Below are positions 39,849 through 47,775 of a DNA stretch of 64,000 nt, in pieces. Where the stretch lies: contig NZ_CP020555.1 of assembly GCF_002080455.1 (NCBI RefSeq), positions 620,001-684,000 on the forward strand, given 5' to 3'. How positions within the stretch are numbered: the first letter of the stretch is position 1; each line of letters opens with the position of its first letter. The stretch is from Streptomyces sp. Sge12 (GTDB lineage Bacteria > Actinomycetota > Actinomycetes > Streptomycetales > Streptomycetaceae). The position numbers were made by a program, and so were the translations under genes. The notes below the pieces were generated by a model that ran no database searches, had not been told where the DNA came from, and saw nothing but the letters and a program-made list of their open reading frames with translations.

Positions 39849-41257
39849 ACGTGTCCCGGACCATCAACCCGCCCCGGCCCGCGAACGGCCCGCGCCGCAG
39901 CTCCCTCGTACGCAAGATCGTGGTGCTGACCACGGCGGTCGCGGCGCTCGCGGTGGCCCTGACCGGGCTGATCGCCTGGCAGACCGCCGCACACGGCGCC
40001 GAGCAGCGCGAGCGCGACCAGCTGACGCGTCAGGCGACGGTCCTCAGCCGCCTGCCGGTCCTGTCCGAGGCGCTCTTCAACGGCGCCCAGGCCCTGGCCG
40101 GGCCGAACGGGGTGCAGCTCGCGGTCATCGCCCCGGACGGCACGGTGAGCGGAACCGCCAGCCCGGCCGTCGACCGGGTGTCCAAATCGGCTCTGCTGAC
40201 GGGGGAGCCGGTCTCCACCACCGGCATCCTGGGCGGCCGGGACGTCCTGCTCGTCGGGCAGCCCGGCGTGCGCGGCGGCGCGGTCGTCCTCACCGAGCCG
40301 TACACGGTGGTCACCGAGAACACGAACCAGATCCGCCGCAACGTGATCGCACCGCTGGTCTTCGGCATGCTCGGTGCGGCCCTGGCCGGCGCCCTCCTCG
40401 CCCGCCGCATCGCCCGCCCGCTCGTGACGGCCGCGCAGATCGCGCACCGGCTCGCCGACGGCGAACGCGGGGTACCGGCCCCGGTCGACGGCCCCCGCGA
40501 GACCGCGGACATCGGGCGCGCCCTCAACGTGCTGGACGAGGCGCTCGCTCGCAGCGAGAACCGGCAGCGGGAGTTCCTGCTGTCCGTCTCCCACGACCTG
40601 CGCACCCCGCTGACCGCGCTCCAGGGGTACGCCGAGGCGCTCGCGGACGGCCTGATCGAGCCTGAGCGGGTGCCCGAGGTCGGCGGCATCCTGGCCGACG
40701 AGACCCGGCGGCTGGACCGCTTCCTCGGGGACCTCCTGGACCTCGCGCGGCTGGAGGCCGACGACTTCCGCCTCGACGTGGCCCCGGCCGATCTGCGGGC
40801 GCTCCTCTCGGAGGCCGCCGCGTTCTGGACCGGCCTGTGCGCCCGCCACGGCATCGATCTGCGGCTCGAACGGCCCGACGGACCCGTGGTCGTCGCGACC
40901 GACGCCTTCCGGGTCCGCCAGCTGATCGACGGCCTGGTGCAGAACGCGCTGCGGGTCGCACCCGAGGGCGCGCCCCTGGTCCTCGCGGTCCGCGCGGCCG
41001 GCCCGGGCGGCGGCGCCGAGTTGCAGGTCCGCGACGGCGGGCCCGGCCTCACCGAGGACGACGTACGGATCGCCTTCGAGCACGGCGCCCTGCACGAGCG
41101 CTACCGCGGCACCCGCCCGGTCGGCAGCGGCCTCGGGCTGGCCATCGCGCACCGGCTGACCGGACGGCTGGGCGCCGTCATACACGTCGAGGGCCACGGT
41201 CCGGAAGGCGGCGCCAGTTTCACCGTCACCCTCCCCCCGGCGCCCGCCGCCGGCTGA
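39845..41257 (+). CDS. Sensor histidine kinase
   Basis: A 470-residue protein from the GTG at 39845 (GTG 39851 also possible). Residues 22-46 and about 164-186 are membrane helices bounding a sensor loop of about 115 residues. HAMP follows (ARRIARPLVTAAQIAHRLADG), then the phospho-acceptor box SVSHDLRTPLT (His250), N-box-like LVQNALRVAPEG, G1 QVRDGGPGL and G2 GSGLGLAIAHRL. It senses an extracellular signal and phosphorylates the overlapping response regulator. Confidence 0.92.
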   Translation: MNVSRTINPPRPANGPRRSSLVRKIVVLTTAVAALAVALTGLIAWQTAAHGAEQRERDQLTRQATVLSRLPVLSEALFNGAQALAGPNGVQLAVIAPDGTVSGTASPAVDRVSKSALLTGEPVSTTGILGGRDVLLVGQPGVRGGAVVLTEPYTVVTENTNQIRRNVIAPLVFGMLGAALAGALLARRIARPLVTAAQIAHRLADGERGVPAPVDGPRETADIGRALNVLDEALARSENRQREFLLSVSHDLRTPLTALQGYAEALADGLIEPERVPEVGGILADETRRLDRFLGDLLDLARLEADDFRLDVAPADLRALLSEAAAFWTGLCARHGIDLRLERPDGPVVVATDAFRVRQLIDGLVQNALRVAPEGAPLVLAVRAAGPGGGAELQVRDGGPGLTEDDVRIAFEHGALHERYRGTRPVGSGLGLAIAHRLTGRLGAVIHVEGHGPEGGASFTVTLPPAPAAG

Positions 41258-41376
41258 GGAACGCGGGTCGATCCCAGCCCGGCCACGCCAGCCACGCCGG
41301 CCGAGCCGACCCCGCCCGTACATTCCCCAAACAATGTGCCCACACCGCCCTTACACCCACCGACCACATTGGCCCC

Positions 41377-43641
41377 ATGAACACTGAATCGGCCGAGGGG
41401 CCGGGGCTCCTCCACCGGAGCGGGCGCTGGTGCGCCCGGCACGCCTGGCGGGTCGTCGCGCTGTGGGTACTGGCCCTGGTCGGCCTCGGGCTGGCCAACC
41501 ACACCTGGGGCGGCACCTTCGCGGACAGCTTCTCCCTGCCCGGCACCAGCACCCAGACCGGTGCCGACCTGCTGGCGGCCCACACCACCGGCTCCGGCGG
41601 CACGGCCTCCGCCATCGTGATCGCCTCCGACGAGGGCGCGGTCACCGATCACCGGGCGGCCGTCGACACGGCCATCGCCACCCTGGGCAGGCTGCCGGAC
41701 GTCCTGTCGGTCGCCGACCCGTTCAGCACACCCGGGGCGATCTCGGCGGACGGGCGGACCGCCCAGGTGACCGTCCGCTTCGACGGCAACCCGGCGAGCT
41801 TCGACCCCTCCTACCTCACCGGCGTCGACACCGCCGTCGAGCCGCTGCGCGCCGACGACCTCACCGTCGAGTACGGGGCCCCGCTCGGGCAGCTGGCCAC
41901 GCCCAAGTCCGCCGACCGCGCCTCGGAGGCCATCGGGCTGGCCGTCGCCGTGCTCGTGCTGCTGATCGGCTTCGGCAGCGTCGCCGCCACCGGCCTGCCG
42001 CTCCTGACGGCGGTGATCGGCCTGACCGTCACCCTCGCCGGACTCGGGCTGCTCGCCGGGCACTTCGGCTTCGCGCAGGCCGCCCCGACCCTGGCCGCCA
42101 TGATGGGCCTCGGGGTCGGCATCGACTACGCCCTCTTCCTGGCCACCCGCTACCGGGCCCTGCTGCACGCCGGGGCGGATCCCTCCGAGGCGGTCGGCCG
42201 TACGGTCGCCACCAGCGGCCGCGCCGTCCTGGTCGCCGCCGCCACCGTGGCCATGGCCCTGGGCGGGCTCTGCGCGTCCGGCGTGGGCTTCATCGGCGCG
42301 CTGGGGGTCGCCGCCGGGATCGGGGTCGTCGTGGCCGCCGCCGCGTCCGTGACGCTGACGCCCGCCCTGCTGGGTCTGCTCGGCAGCCGGATCGACCGCC
42401 TCCACGTACGCAAGCCGGTCGCCGAGCCCACGGGCGAGGCGGACGTCTGGCACCGATGGGCCGTCCGGGTCAGCCGCCGGCCGTGGCTCTTCCTGGTCAG
42501 CGGTCTGCTGGTGCTCGGCGTCCTCGCGGTCCCGGTCGCGTCCATGCAGCTCGGTCACGTCGATGCCGGGGCCCAGTCCACCACCAGGACCGACCGCCGC
42601 GCCTACGACCTGGTCACCGAGGGATTCGGTCCCGGAGCCAACGGCCCGCTCACCGTCGTCACCCATCTCGACAGCAGCCGGATCGCGAGCGAGAGCCTGC
42701 GCACGGAACTCGCCGGCTCGCTCCACCGGGAACTGGCCGCCGTACCGGGCGTCGCCTCCGTCACTCCCCCGGTCCCCAGCCCGGACCACGCCCTGCTCGT
42801 CACCACGGTGATACCCGCCACCGGTCCGCAGGAGCGAGCCACCGCCGACCTGATCCACACGCTGCAGGACGAGACGCTGCCGCGGGCCCTGTCGGGCACC
42901 GGCGCCACCGGGTACCTCACCGGCACGGCCGCCGCCGCGCAGACCTTCACCGACACCCTGACGGCCAAACTGCCCCTGATCATCGCCGTGGTGGTCGCCG
43001 CCGCGTTCCTGCTGCTGCTCACCGTCTTCCGCAGCCTGCTGGTGGCGCTCAAGGCCGCCGTGCTCAACCTCTTCTCCATCGCCGCCGCCTACGGCGTGGT
43101 CGTCGCGGTCTTCCAATGGGGCTGGGGCGGGGCGCTGTTCGGCGTCACCGAGAAGGTGCCCGTCGAGTCCTACGTACCGATGATGATGTTCGCGATCGTC
43201 TTCGGACTCTCCATGGACTACGAGGTCTTCCTGCTCTCCCGGATCCGCGAGACCTGGTTGCAGTACGAGGACAACCACCGGGCCGTCGCCACCGGCCTCG
43301 CCGCCACCGCGCGCGTCATCACCTGCGCGGCGCTGATCATGACGAGCGTCTTCCTCGCCTTCCTGCTGTCCACGAACGTCGCCGTGAAGATGCTCGCGCT
43401 GGGCCTCGGCGTCAGCGTCATCATCGACGCCACCGTGGTCCGCCTGCTGCTCGTACCGGCGTCCATGTACCTCTTCGGGCGCGCCAATTGGTGGCTCCCC
43501 CGCCGGCTGGACCGGCTGCTCCCGCACCTCGACCCGGAAGGACCCGCCGCCCCCGGACCGGACGCCGCTGCCGCAGCGGGTCCCGCACCGGAGCCGGCTT
43601 CGGATCCCGCCCCCGCAGAGGCCAGAGGAGAACGGCGATGA
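41377..43641 (+). CDS. MMPL/RND-family transporter
   Basis: A 754-residue protein with an MMPL layout: one helix, a large extracytoplasmic loop (residues about 45-180), five helices, another large loop (about 385-530), five helices. Marker segments are GLGVGIDYALFLATRYR and its repeat FGLSMDYEVFLLSRIRE with Asp residues for proton coupling. The C-terminal 40 residues are a Pro/Ala/Glu tail. It exports lipids, siderophores or drugs by analogy. It lies 119 bases after the histidine kinase and overlaps the next gene by ATGA. Confidence 0.92.
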   Translation: MNTESAEGPGLLHRSGRWCARHAWRVVALWVLALVGLGLANHTWGGTFADSFSLPGTSTQTGADLLAAHTTGSGGTASAIVIASDEGAVTDHRAAVDTAIATLGRLPDVLSVADPFSTPGAISADGRTAQVTVRFDGNPASFDPSYLTGVDTAVEPLRADDLTVEYGAPLGQLATPKSADRASEAIGLAVAVLVLLIGFGSVAATGLPLLTAVIGLTVTLAGLGLLAGHFGFAQAAPTLAAMMGLGVGIDYALFLATRYRALLHAGADPSEAVGRTVATSGRAVLVAAATVAMALGGLCASGVGFIGALGVAAGIGVVVAAAASVTLTPALLGLLGSRIDRLHVRKPVAEPTGEADVWHRWAVRVSRRPWLFLVSGLLVLGVLAVPVASMQLGHVDAGAQSTTRTDRRAYDLVTEGFGPGANGPLTVVTHLDSSRIASESLRTELAGSLHRELAAVPGVASVTPPVPSPDHALLVTTVIPATGPQERATADLIHTLQDETLPRALSGTGATGYLTGTAAAAQTFTDTLTAKLPLIIAVVVAAAFLLLLTVFRSLLVALKAAVLNLFSIAAAYGVVVAVFQWGWGGALFGVTEKVPVESYVPMMMFAIVFGLSMDYEVFLLSRIRETWLQYEDNHRAVATGLAATARVITCAALIMTSVFLAFLLSTNVAVKMLALGLGVSVIIDATVVRLLLVPASMYLFGRANWWLPRRLDRLLPHLDPEGPAAPGPDAAAAAGPAPEPASDPAPAEARGERR

Positions 43642-44360
43642 AGGGCAACCTGCCGTGGAGCTGGGCGGCGGCCCTGCGCCGGCACCTCCTTCTGACGGTC
43701 ACCGCCACCGTGCTCCTGCTGGCGGTCGTCGGTACGGGCGTGGCCGAATACACGGTGCGCGGCGTCATCCAGAACCGCGTCGTGAAGGCGGCCCCCGGGC
43801 TCGGCGACGACGTGGCGGTCGGCGTCGCCGGCGGCTGGGCCCTGTGGGACCTGGCGCAGGGGAGCATCCCCCGGCTGGACATCAGCAGCGACGAGGCCCG
43901 GGTGGGCCGGCTCTCGCACGTCCGCGTCCGGGCCCGGCTGGACGACGTCCGTCCCGGCGACACGACCACGGTCGGCGGATCCCGGGTGCAGGTGGCCGTC
44001 TCGACGCAGTCCCTCGCCGCCGCGATCCGCGAAGCCGTACCGTCCGTGGCGGTGGGCCGGGTCACCACCGACCCGGCTCAGGGCAAGGTCCTCGCGGAGG
44101 TCGGCCCCGGCGGTGTGGGACGCCTGGCACTGCGTCCCGTACTCGCCGACGGCAAGGTCACCCTCGCCGTCGACGGGCTCACCCTGTTCGGCCGCTCCGT
44201 CCCCACCGACCGGCTCGGCATCGGCGAGGGCGGTCTGGGACCGCAGGCGGGCGCGCCGAAGGAGTACCCGCTGGGGCTCGCCGCCACCTCCGCGGAAGTC
44301 CGGCCGGACGGGCTGCACATCGCGCTCGCGGGAGGGCCCAGCGCGCTGTCCGACACCTGA
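43638..44360 (+). CDS. LmeA/DUF2993-family lipid-binding protein
   Basis: A 240-residue protein with one N-terminal membrane anchor (LLLTVTATVLLLAVVGTGVA), then the DUF2993 fold (IPRLDISSDEARVGRLSHVRV, then VTLAVDGLTLFGRSVP, ending PLGLAATSAEVRPDGLHIALAG). LmeA-type proteins bind phospholipid and assist lipid or lipoglycan traffic. ATGA overlap with the MMPL transporter implies joint function, possibly export of an envelope lipid. Confidence 0.85.
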   Translation: MKGNLPWSWAAALRRHLLLTVTATVLLLAVVGTGVAEYTVRGVIQNRVVKAAPGLGDDVAVGVAGGWALWDLAQGSIPRLDISSDEARVGRLSHVRVRARLDDVRPGDTTTVGGSRVQVAVSTQSLAAAIREAVPSVAVGRVTTDPAQGKVLAEVGPGGVGRLALRPVLADGKVTLAVDGLTLFGRSVPTDRLGIGEGGLGPQAGAPKEYPLGLAATSAEVRPDGLHIALAGGPSALSDT

Positions 44361-44369
44361 CGCCGCCCG

Positions 44370-44399
44370 GTCGACCGCATTCGCGTCGACCGCATTCGC
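44370..44399. repeat. Perfect 15-base tandem duplication
   Basis: GTCGACCGCATTCGC occurs twice in direct contact, just after the DUF2993 stop. Recent slippage or duplication; no function is evident. Confidence 0.8.
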
Positions 44400-44502
44400 C
44401 CGGAACGTTCCGTACCCGCCCGGTGGCCGGATCCCTGCGCCCGACCCGGGGGTTCCAGAGACCGCACGCCCGGCCCCAGTTGCCGGCGGGTACGGTTCCG
44501 GC

Positions 44503-45234
44503 ATGGACGTTTCCGCAATCAGTTCGAACGACGAAGAAGACATCACGCCCGCGGTGGTGATCAAGGACATCGCCCGTCAGCAGCTGGTGAAGCTGGGTGC
44601 CTCGGGGCTCTCCCTGGAGGCCGTGTCCCGTGACAGCGGTATCCCCGTCGCCGATGTCGAAGCCGTCTTCCCGCACCGCGACGACCTGCTGACCGCCCTG
44701 GTCATCGACGCCTACGACGCGTCGGGCGAGGCGATGGAGCAGGCCGACGCGGCCGCCGCCGGGGCGGGCGCGTCCGGCGGTGCCCGGCTCCTCGCGGTGA
44801 CCCGGGCGCTGCGGCAGTGGTCCTTCGACAACACCGCCGAGTTCACCCTGATCTACGGTTCGCCCGTGCCGGACTACCACGCTCCGCAGGAGACGGTCCC
44901 GTCGGCCTCGCGCACCCCCGCGGTCCTCGCCGGCATCGTGCGCTCGGCGCTGGAGGCCGGCGAACTCGCGCCGCCGCGGCGGGCGGTGCCCGGTCCCCCG
45001 TTGCTCCTGCCGGAGGCCACGCTGCTCTTCGGCGGCGTGCCCGAGGCTCCGTTCTCGGACATCATCGAGCGCGGCATCGTGCTCTGGAGCAACCTGATCG
45101 GCCTGCTGGTCTTCCAGGTCTTCAGCCGTACCCACGACAGCGTCCGGGACGAGGTCGCGTTCTTCGACTACGCCATCGCCGTGGCGGCCGAGAGCATCGG
45201 GCTCGAGGTCCCCCTCACCGAGCACACCGACTGA
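44503..45234 (+). CDS. TetR-like regulator with WHG-type C-terminal domain
   Basis: A 243-residue protein from the ATG at 44503. The N-terminal HTH (ARQQLVKLGASGLSLEAVSRDSGIPVADVEAVFPHRDDLL) is TetR-type. The ligand domain (LLAVTRALRQWSFDNTAEFTLIYG, then a late DIIERGIVLWSNLIGLLVFQVF) matches the WHG group. It lies 40 bases before the MAB_1171c gene, so it may regulate that gene. Confidence 0.83.
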   Translation: MDVSAISSNDEEDITPAVVIKDIARQQLVKLGASGLSLEAVSRDSGIPVADVEAVFPHRDDLLTALVIDAYDASGEAMEQADAAAAGAGASGGARLLAVTRALRQWSFDNTAEFTLIYGSPVPDYHAPQETVPSASRTPAVLAGIVRSALEAGELAPPRRAVPGPPLLLPEATLLFGGVPEAPFSDIIERGIVLWSNLIGLLVFQVFSRTHDSVRDEVAFFDYAIAVAAESIGLEVPLTEHTD

Positions 45235-45273
45235 ACCGTCCGCCCCCACGCGGCACCGGCAGAAATCCAGGAC

Positions 45274-46425
45274 GTGAACACCACCAGAACCCTTTGCTTC
45301 GTCATCGCGGCGCTCTCCTCGTACGCGGCGCTCGTCTACCGGTTGTGCCAGGCGCGGCGCAGCTGGAGGGACGGCGCGTACCGCACGCTCATAGCCACCC
45401 TGTTGCTCCAGTGCCTCACCTTCACCATGGGCGCCCTGGCCATGGGGGGCGGGCCCCTGCTGGGGGTCGGCAACCTCGCCGTCCTCCTCATGCACCTGTC
45501 GGCGGTCGCGTTCTGCGTCAGCGCGCAGATCATCCTGCTGCGGTGGGCCGCGGCGGACGAGGTGGCCGTGCGCAAGACCCGCTACTGGCTGATCACCGGC
45601 ATCACCCTCGACGTGCTGCTGGCGGCCCTGTTCTTCCTCGCCGACGGCACCGCCCGGCCGGCCTCGGACTTCGACGGCACCAGCGAGCCGCTGCTCCTCA
45701 CCTATCTGCTGGCCTTCATCGTGTCGCAGGCGATTCCGTGCGTCACGATCTACCTCCAGTGCGGCCCGTACGCGCGGATGACCGACAACGCCTCGCTGCG
45801 CCAGGCCCTGCGGCTGCTCTCGGTGACCGCGGTGGTCCTCTTCCTCTACTGCCTGGCCAGGACGGTCAACATCCTCACGGCGGCGAGCGGGGTGGACATC
45901 GGCGCCTGGAAGGTCGCCGCCTCGGTCTTCAGCGCCGCGGGGATCGTCATGCTCTCGCTGAGCCTGACCAACTCCTCGTGGGGGCCCGGGGCGACCCGGC
46001 TCCTGGAGTGGGCGCGCACCTACCGGTCGTACCGGGCGCTCTACCCGCTCTGGCGGGACCTGTACGAGTCCTCCCCGGACATCGCCCTGGAGCCGCCGGG
46101 TGCCTCCGTCTCCGACCTCGACTACCGGCTGCACCGCAGGGTGGTCGAAATACGGGACGGCTGGCGGGACTTGCGTCCGTACATCGACCGCACCACCCAC
46201 GGGGGGTGCGATCCGGACAAGGACGCGAGCGCGGAACTGCGGCAGGCGTTCACCGAAGCGGCGCAGATCAAGCAGGCCTTGCAGGCAAAACTGACCGGCA
46301 CCGTCCCTCGGGACAACAAGGACGCCGGCGATTTCGACGACCGCGATACGAACAACTTCGCGGCAGAGCTCGCATGGCTCACCCAAGTGGCAGCCGCCTA
46401 CAGTAAGCTCGGCAAGGCGAGTTGA
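45274..46425 (+). CDS. MAB_1171c family membrane protein (putative transporter)
   Basis: A 383-residue protein from the GTG at 45274. Residues 1-240 hold about seven helices (LCFVIAALSSYAALVYRL, LLLQCLTFTMGALAM, LMHLSAVAFCVSAQIILL, YLLAFIVSQAIPCVTIYLQ and others). Residues 250-383 are a cytosolic helical tail (YRALYPLWRDLYESSP, RLHRRVVEIRDGWRDLRPY). This is the MAB_1171c/DUF6545 actinobacterial family, usually next to XRE and ImmA/IrrE genes, as here. Role unknown. The transcript runs straight into hairpin 1. Confidence 0.85.
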   Translation: MNTTRTLCFVIAALSSYAALVYRLCQARRSWRDGAYRTLIATLLLQCLTFTMGALAMGGGPLLGVGNLAVLLMHLSAVAFCVSAQIILLRWAAADEVAVRKTRYWLITGITLDVLLAALFFLADGTARPASDFDGTSEPLLLTYLLAFIVSQAIPCVTIYLQCGPYARMTDNASLRQALRLLSVTAVVLFLYCLARTVNILTAASGVDIGAWKVAASVFSAAGIVMLSLSLTNSSWGPGATRLLEWARTYRSYRALYPLWRDLYESSPDIALEPPGASVSDLDYRLHRRVVEIRDGWRDLRPYIDRTTHGGCDPDKDASAELRQAFTEAAQIKQALQAKLTGTVPRDNKDAGDFDDRDTNNFAAELAWLTQVAAAYSKLGKAS

Positions 46426-46430
46426 GAACT

Positions 46431-46466
46431 CCCGCCCGGTTTGCATCCCCCGTCAAACCGGGCGGG
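46431..46466 (+). ncRNA. Stem-loop 1 of a three-hairpin array with conserved loop
   Basis: CCCGCCCGGTTTG (46431-46443) pairs perfectly with CAAACCGGGCGGG (46454-46466); the loop is CATCCCCCGT. It begins 5 bases after the MAB_1171c stop and could also be its terminator. The loop core ATCCCCCG recurs in the next two hairpins although their stems are unrelated. Confidence 0.6.
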
Positions 46467-46516
46467 TATCCCCGTTTCCCCCGCTGTTGCATGCGGCCGG
46501 ACGGGTGGCTCCCGCC

Positions 46517-46557
46517 CGGACTGGCCCGGCCCATCCCCCGAGGGCCGGGCCAGTCCG
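46517..46557 (+). ncRNA. Stem-loop 2 of the array
   Basis: A 16-bp perfect stem (46517-46532 / 46542-46557; CGGACTGGCCCGGCCC and complement) has a 9-base loop, ATCCCCCGA. The bases between hairpins 1 and 2 also carry ATCCCCG and TTCCCCCG. Confidence 0.6.
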
Positions 46558-46565
46558 ATGTCACC

Positions 46566-46606
46566 GGCAGCCAACTTGGCATCCCCCGTGAGCCAAGTTA
46601 GCTGCC
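46566..46606 (+). ncRNA. Stem-loop 3 of the array
   Basis: GGCAGC plus AACTTGGC (46566-46580) pairs with GCCAAGTT plus GCTGCC (46592-46606) with one C-A mismatch; the loop is ATCCCCCGTGA. This stem is far less GC-rich than stems 1 and 2 and has no T-tract, so a plain terminator is less likely. Confidence 0.6.
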
Positions 46607-46678
46607 AGCTATCGGCCGGACCCCACGTTCGCCGAGTCCTGGTCAATTGTCAACTGGCCGCTAATCTGTGAAACTGGC

Positions 46679-46697
46679 GTATAGCTGAGAGCTATAC
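46679..46697. promoter_or_regulatory. Perfect palindrome upstream of XRE gene, likely operator
   Basis: GTATAGCT-GAG-AGCTATAC, an 8-bp perfect dyad with a 3-base centre, ends 28 bases before the XRE ATG, overlapping the expected promoter region. Autoregulation by the XRE protein is a reasonable inference. Confidence 0.6.
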
Positions 46698-46725
46698 CGA
46701 GGAGGGGACGGGAGGAAGGTTCACC

Positions 46726-47190
46726 ATGACCGGGACCGACAACGGCACCGAGAGCGGGAGTGACGAACGTCCCCTGCTCGCGAAGCGCCTCGACGACCTG
46801 TTCAAGACGGTCCGCCCCAAGGGCAAGCACTGGACCAACGCCGAGGTCGCCGACGAGCTGAAGCGCGTCAACCCCGAGCTCAAGGTCGGGGGTGTGTACC
46901 TGTCGCAGCTGCGCACGGGCAAGCGCGCCAACCCGTCGCCGGACCTGCTCTCGGCCCTGGCCCGCTTCTTCGGCGTCTCGGTCGCCTACTTCTTCGACGA
47001 CAAGGTCGCCGAGTCCGTGCTCGGCGAGCTCGCCGCCATCGAGGCGTTGCGGCAGTCCGGGGTCCGCGCCGTGGCGATGCGGGCGGCCGGGATGAAGAAG
47101 GAGAACCTCCAGGCCATCACGGCCATCATGGACCAGTACCGGCAGATGCAGGGCCTGCCGCCCGTCGCCGACCCCTCCGAGTCGGGATGA
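46726..47190 (+). CDS. XRE-family transcriptional regulator
   Basis: A 154-residue protein. The HTH lies at about 18-80 (RLDDLFKTVRPKGKHWTNAEVADELKRV, VGGVYLSQLRTGKRANPSPDLLSALARFFGVSVAYFF). The C-terminal helical part (ESVLGELAAIEALRQSGVRA, then AITAIMDQYRQMQ) is the usual tail of XRE proteins paired with ImmA peptidases. Its stop overlaps the next start (ATGA). The ImmA peptidase may cleave it, as with ImmR/ImmA. Confidence 0.9.
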   Translation: MTGTDNGTESGSDERPLLAKRLDDLFKTVRPKGKHWTNAEVADELKRVNPELKVGGVYLSQLRTGKRANPSPDLLSALARFFGVSVAYFFDDKVAESVLGELAAIEALRQSGVRAVAMRAAGMKKENLQAITAIMDQYRQMQGLPPVADPSESG

Positions 47191-47765
47191 GGGGCGCCCG
47201 CAAGGAGCGGTCGGCCGACCACGACCGCCGCAGCCAGCTCAAGAAGCTCCGCAAGGCCGGCGCGCGGCGGATCGCCGAGCTCGACCTGCCGCAGGTGACC
47301 GACGTGGCCGAACTGTGCCGCCACCTCGGCGAGGTGCGCGACCGTCCGATCACGCTGGTCCCGATGCAGATGCCCTCGTCGCATCCGTGCGGCATGTGGG
47401 TCGCCGCCCGCGACGAGGACCTCATCTTCTACGACGCCAACACCACCGGCGCGCATCAGGAGCACATCATCTTGCACGAGCTGGGCCACATCATCTGCTG
47501 CCACCGCGGCGCAGGCGGGCTGGACGAGGCGGCCGCGCGCCTGCTCTTCCCCAACCTCGACCCCGAGCTCGTACGCGACATGCTCCTGCGCGCGACCTAC
47601 GACGACGTCCAGGAGCAGGAGGCGGAGATCATCGCCTACCTCCTGTCCCAGCGGATGGGTGACGCCGAGCAGCGGCACGGTACGGAGCCGGCCGCCGAGC
47701 CCGGCAAGGACGGCAATCCCGCCCGGAGCGCCACGCTCAGCCGCATCGAACGCACCCTGATCTGA
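47187..47765 (+). CDS. ImmA/IrrE-family metallopeptidase-like protein
   Basis: A 192-residue protein carrying the zinc motif HELGH in IILHELGHIICCHRG, preceded by IFYDANTTGAHQEHI and followed by EQEAEIIAYLL (third zinc ligand region). A basic N-terminus and disordered C-terminal tail flank the core. Such proteins cleave or release XRE repressors in mobile-element and stress systems. Coupled to the XRE gene by ATGA; it ends only 10 bases from the convergent synthase gene. Confidence 0.88.
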   Translation: MRGARKERSADHDRRSQLKKLRKAGARRIAELDLPQVTDVAELCRHLGEVRDRPITLVPMQMPSSHPCGMWVAARDEDLIFYDANTTGAHQEHIILHELGHIICCHRGAGGLDEAAARLLFPNLDPELVRDMLLRATYDDVQEQEAEIIAYLLSQRMGDAEQRHGTEPAAEPGKDGNPARSATLSRIERTLI

Positions 47766-47775
47766 CGTGGACCTC

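Noticed and set aside
46431..46606. The three hairpins as ordinary tandem terminators
   Set aside because: Only hairpin 1 is at a gene end, hairpin 3 has a modest stem, and all three share the loop, which terminators do not require. Kept as a candidate RNA array, although a terminator role for hairpin 1 is not excluded.
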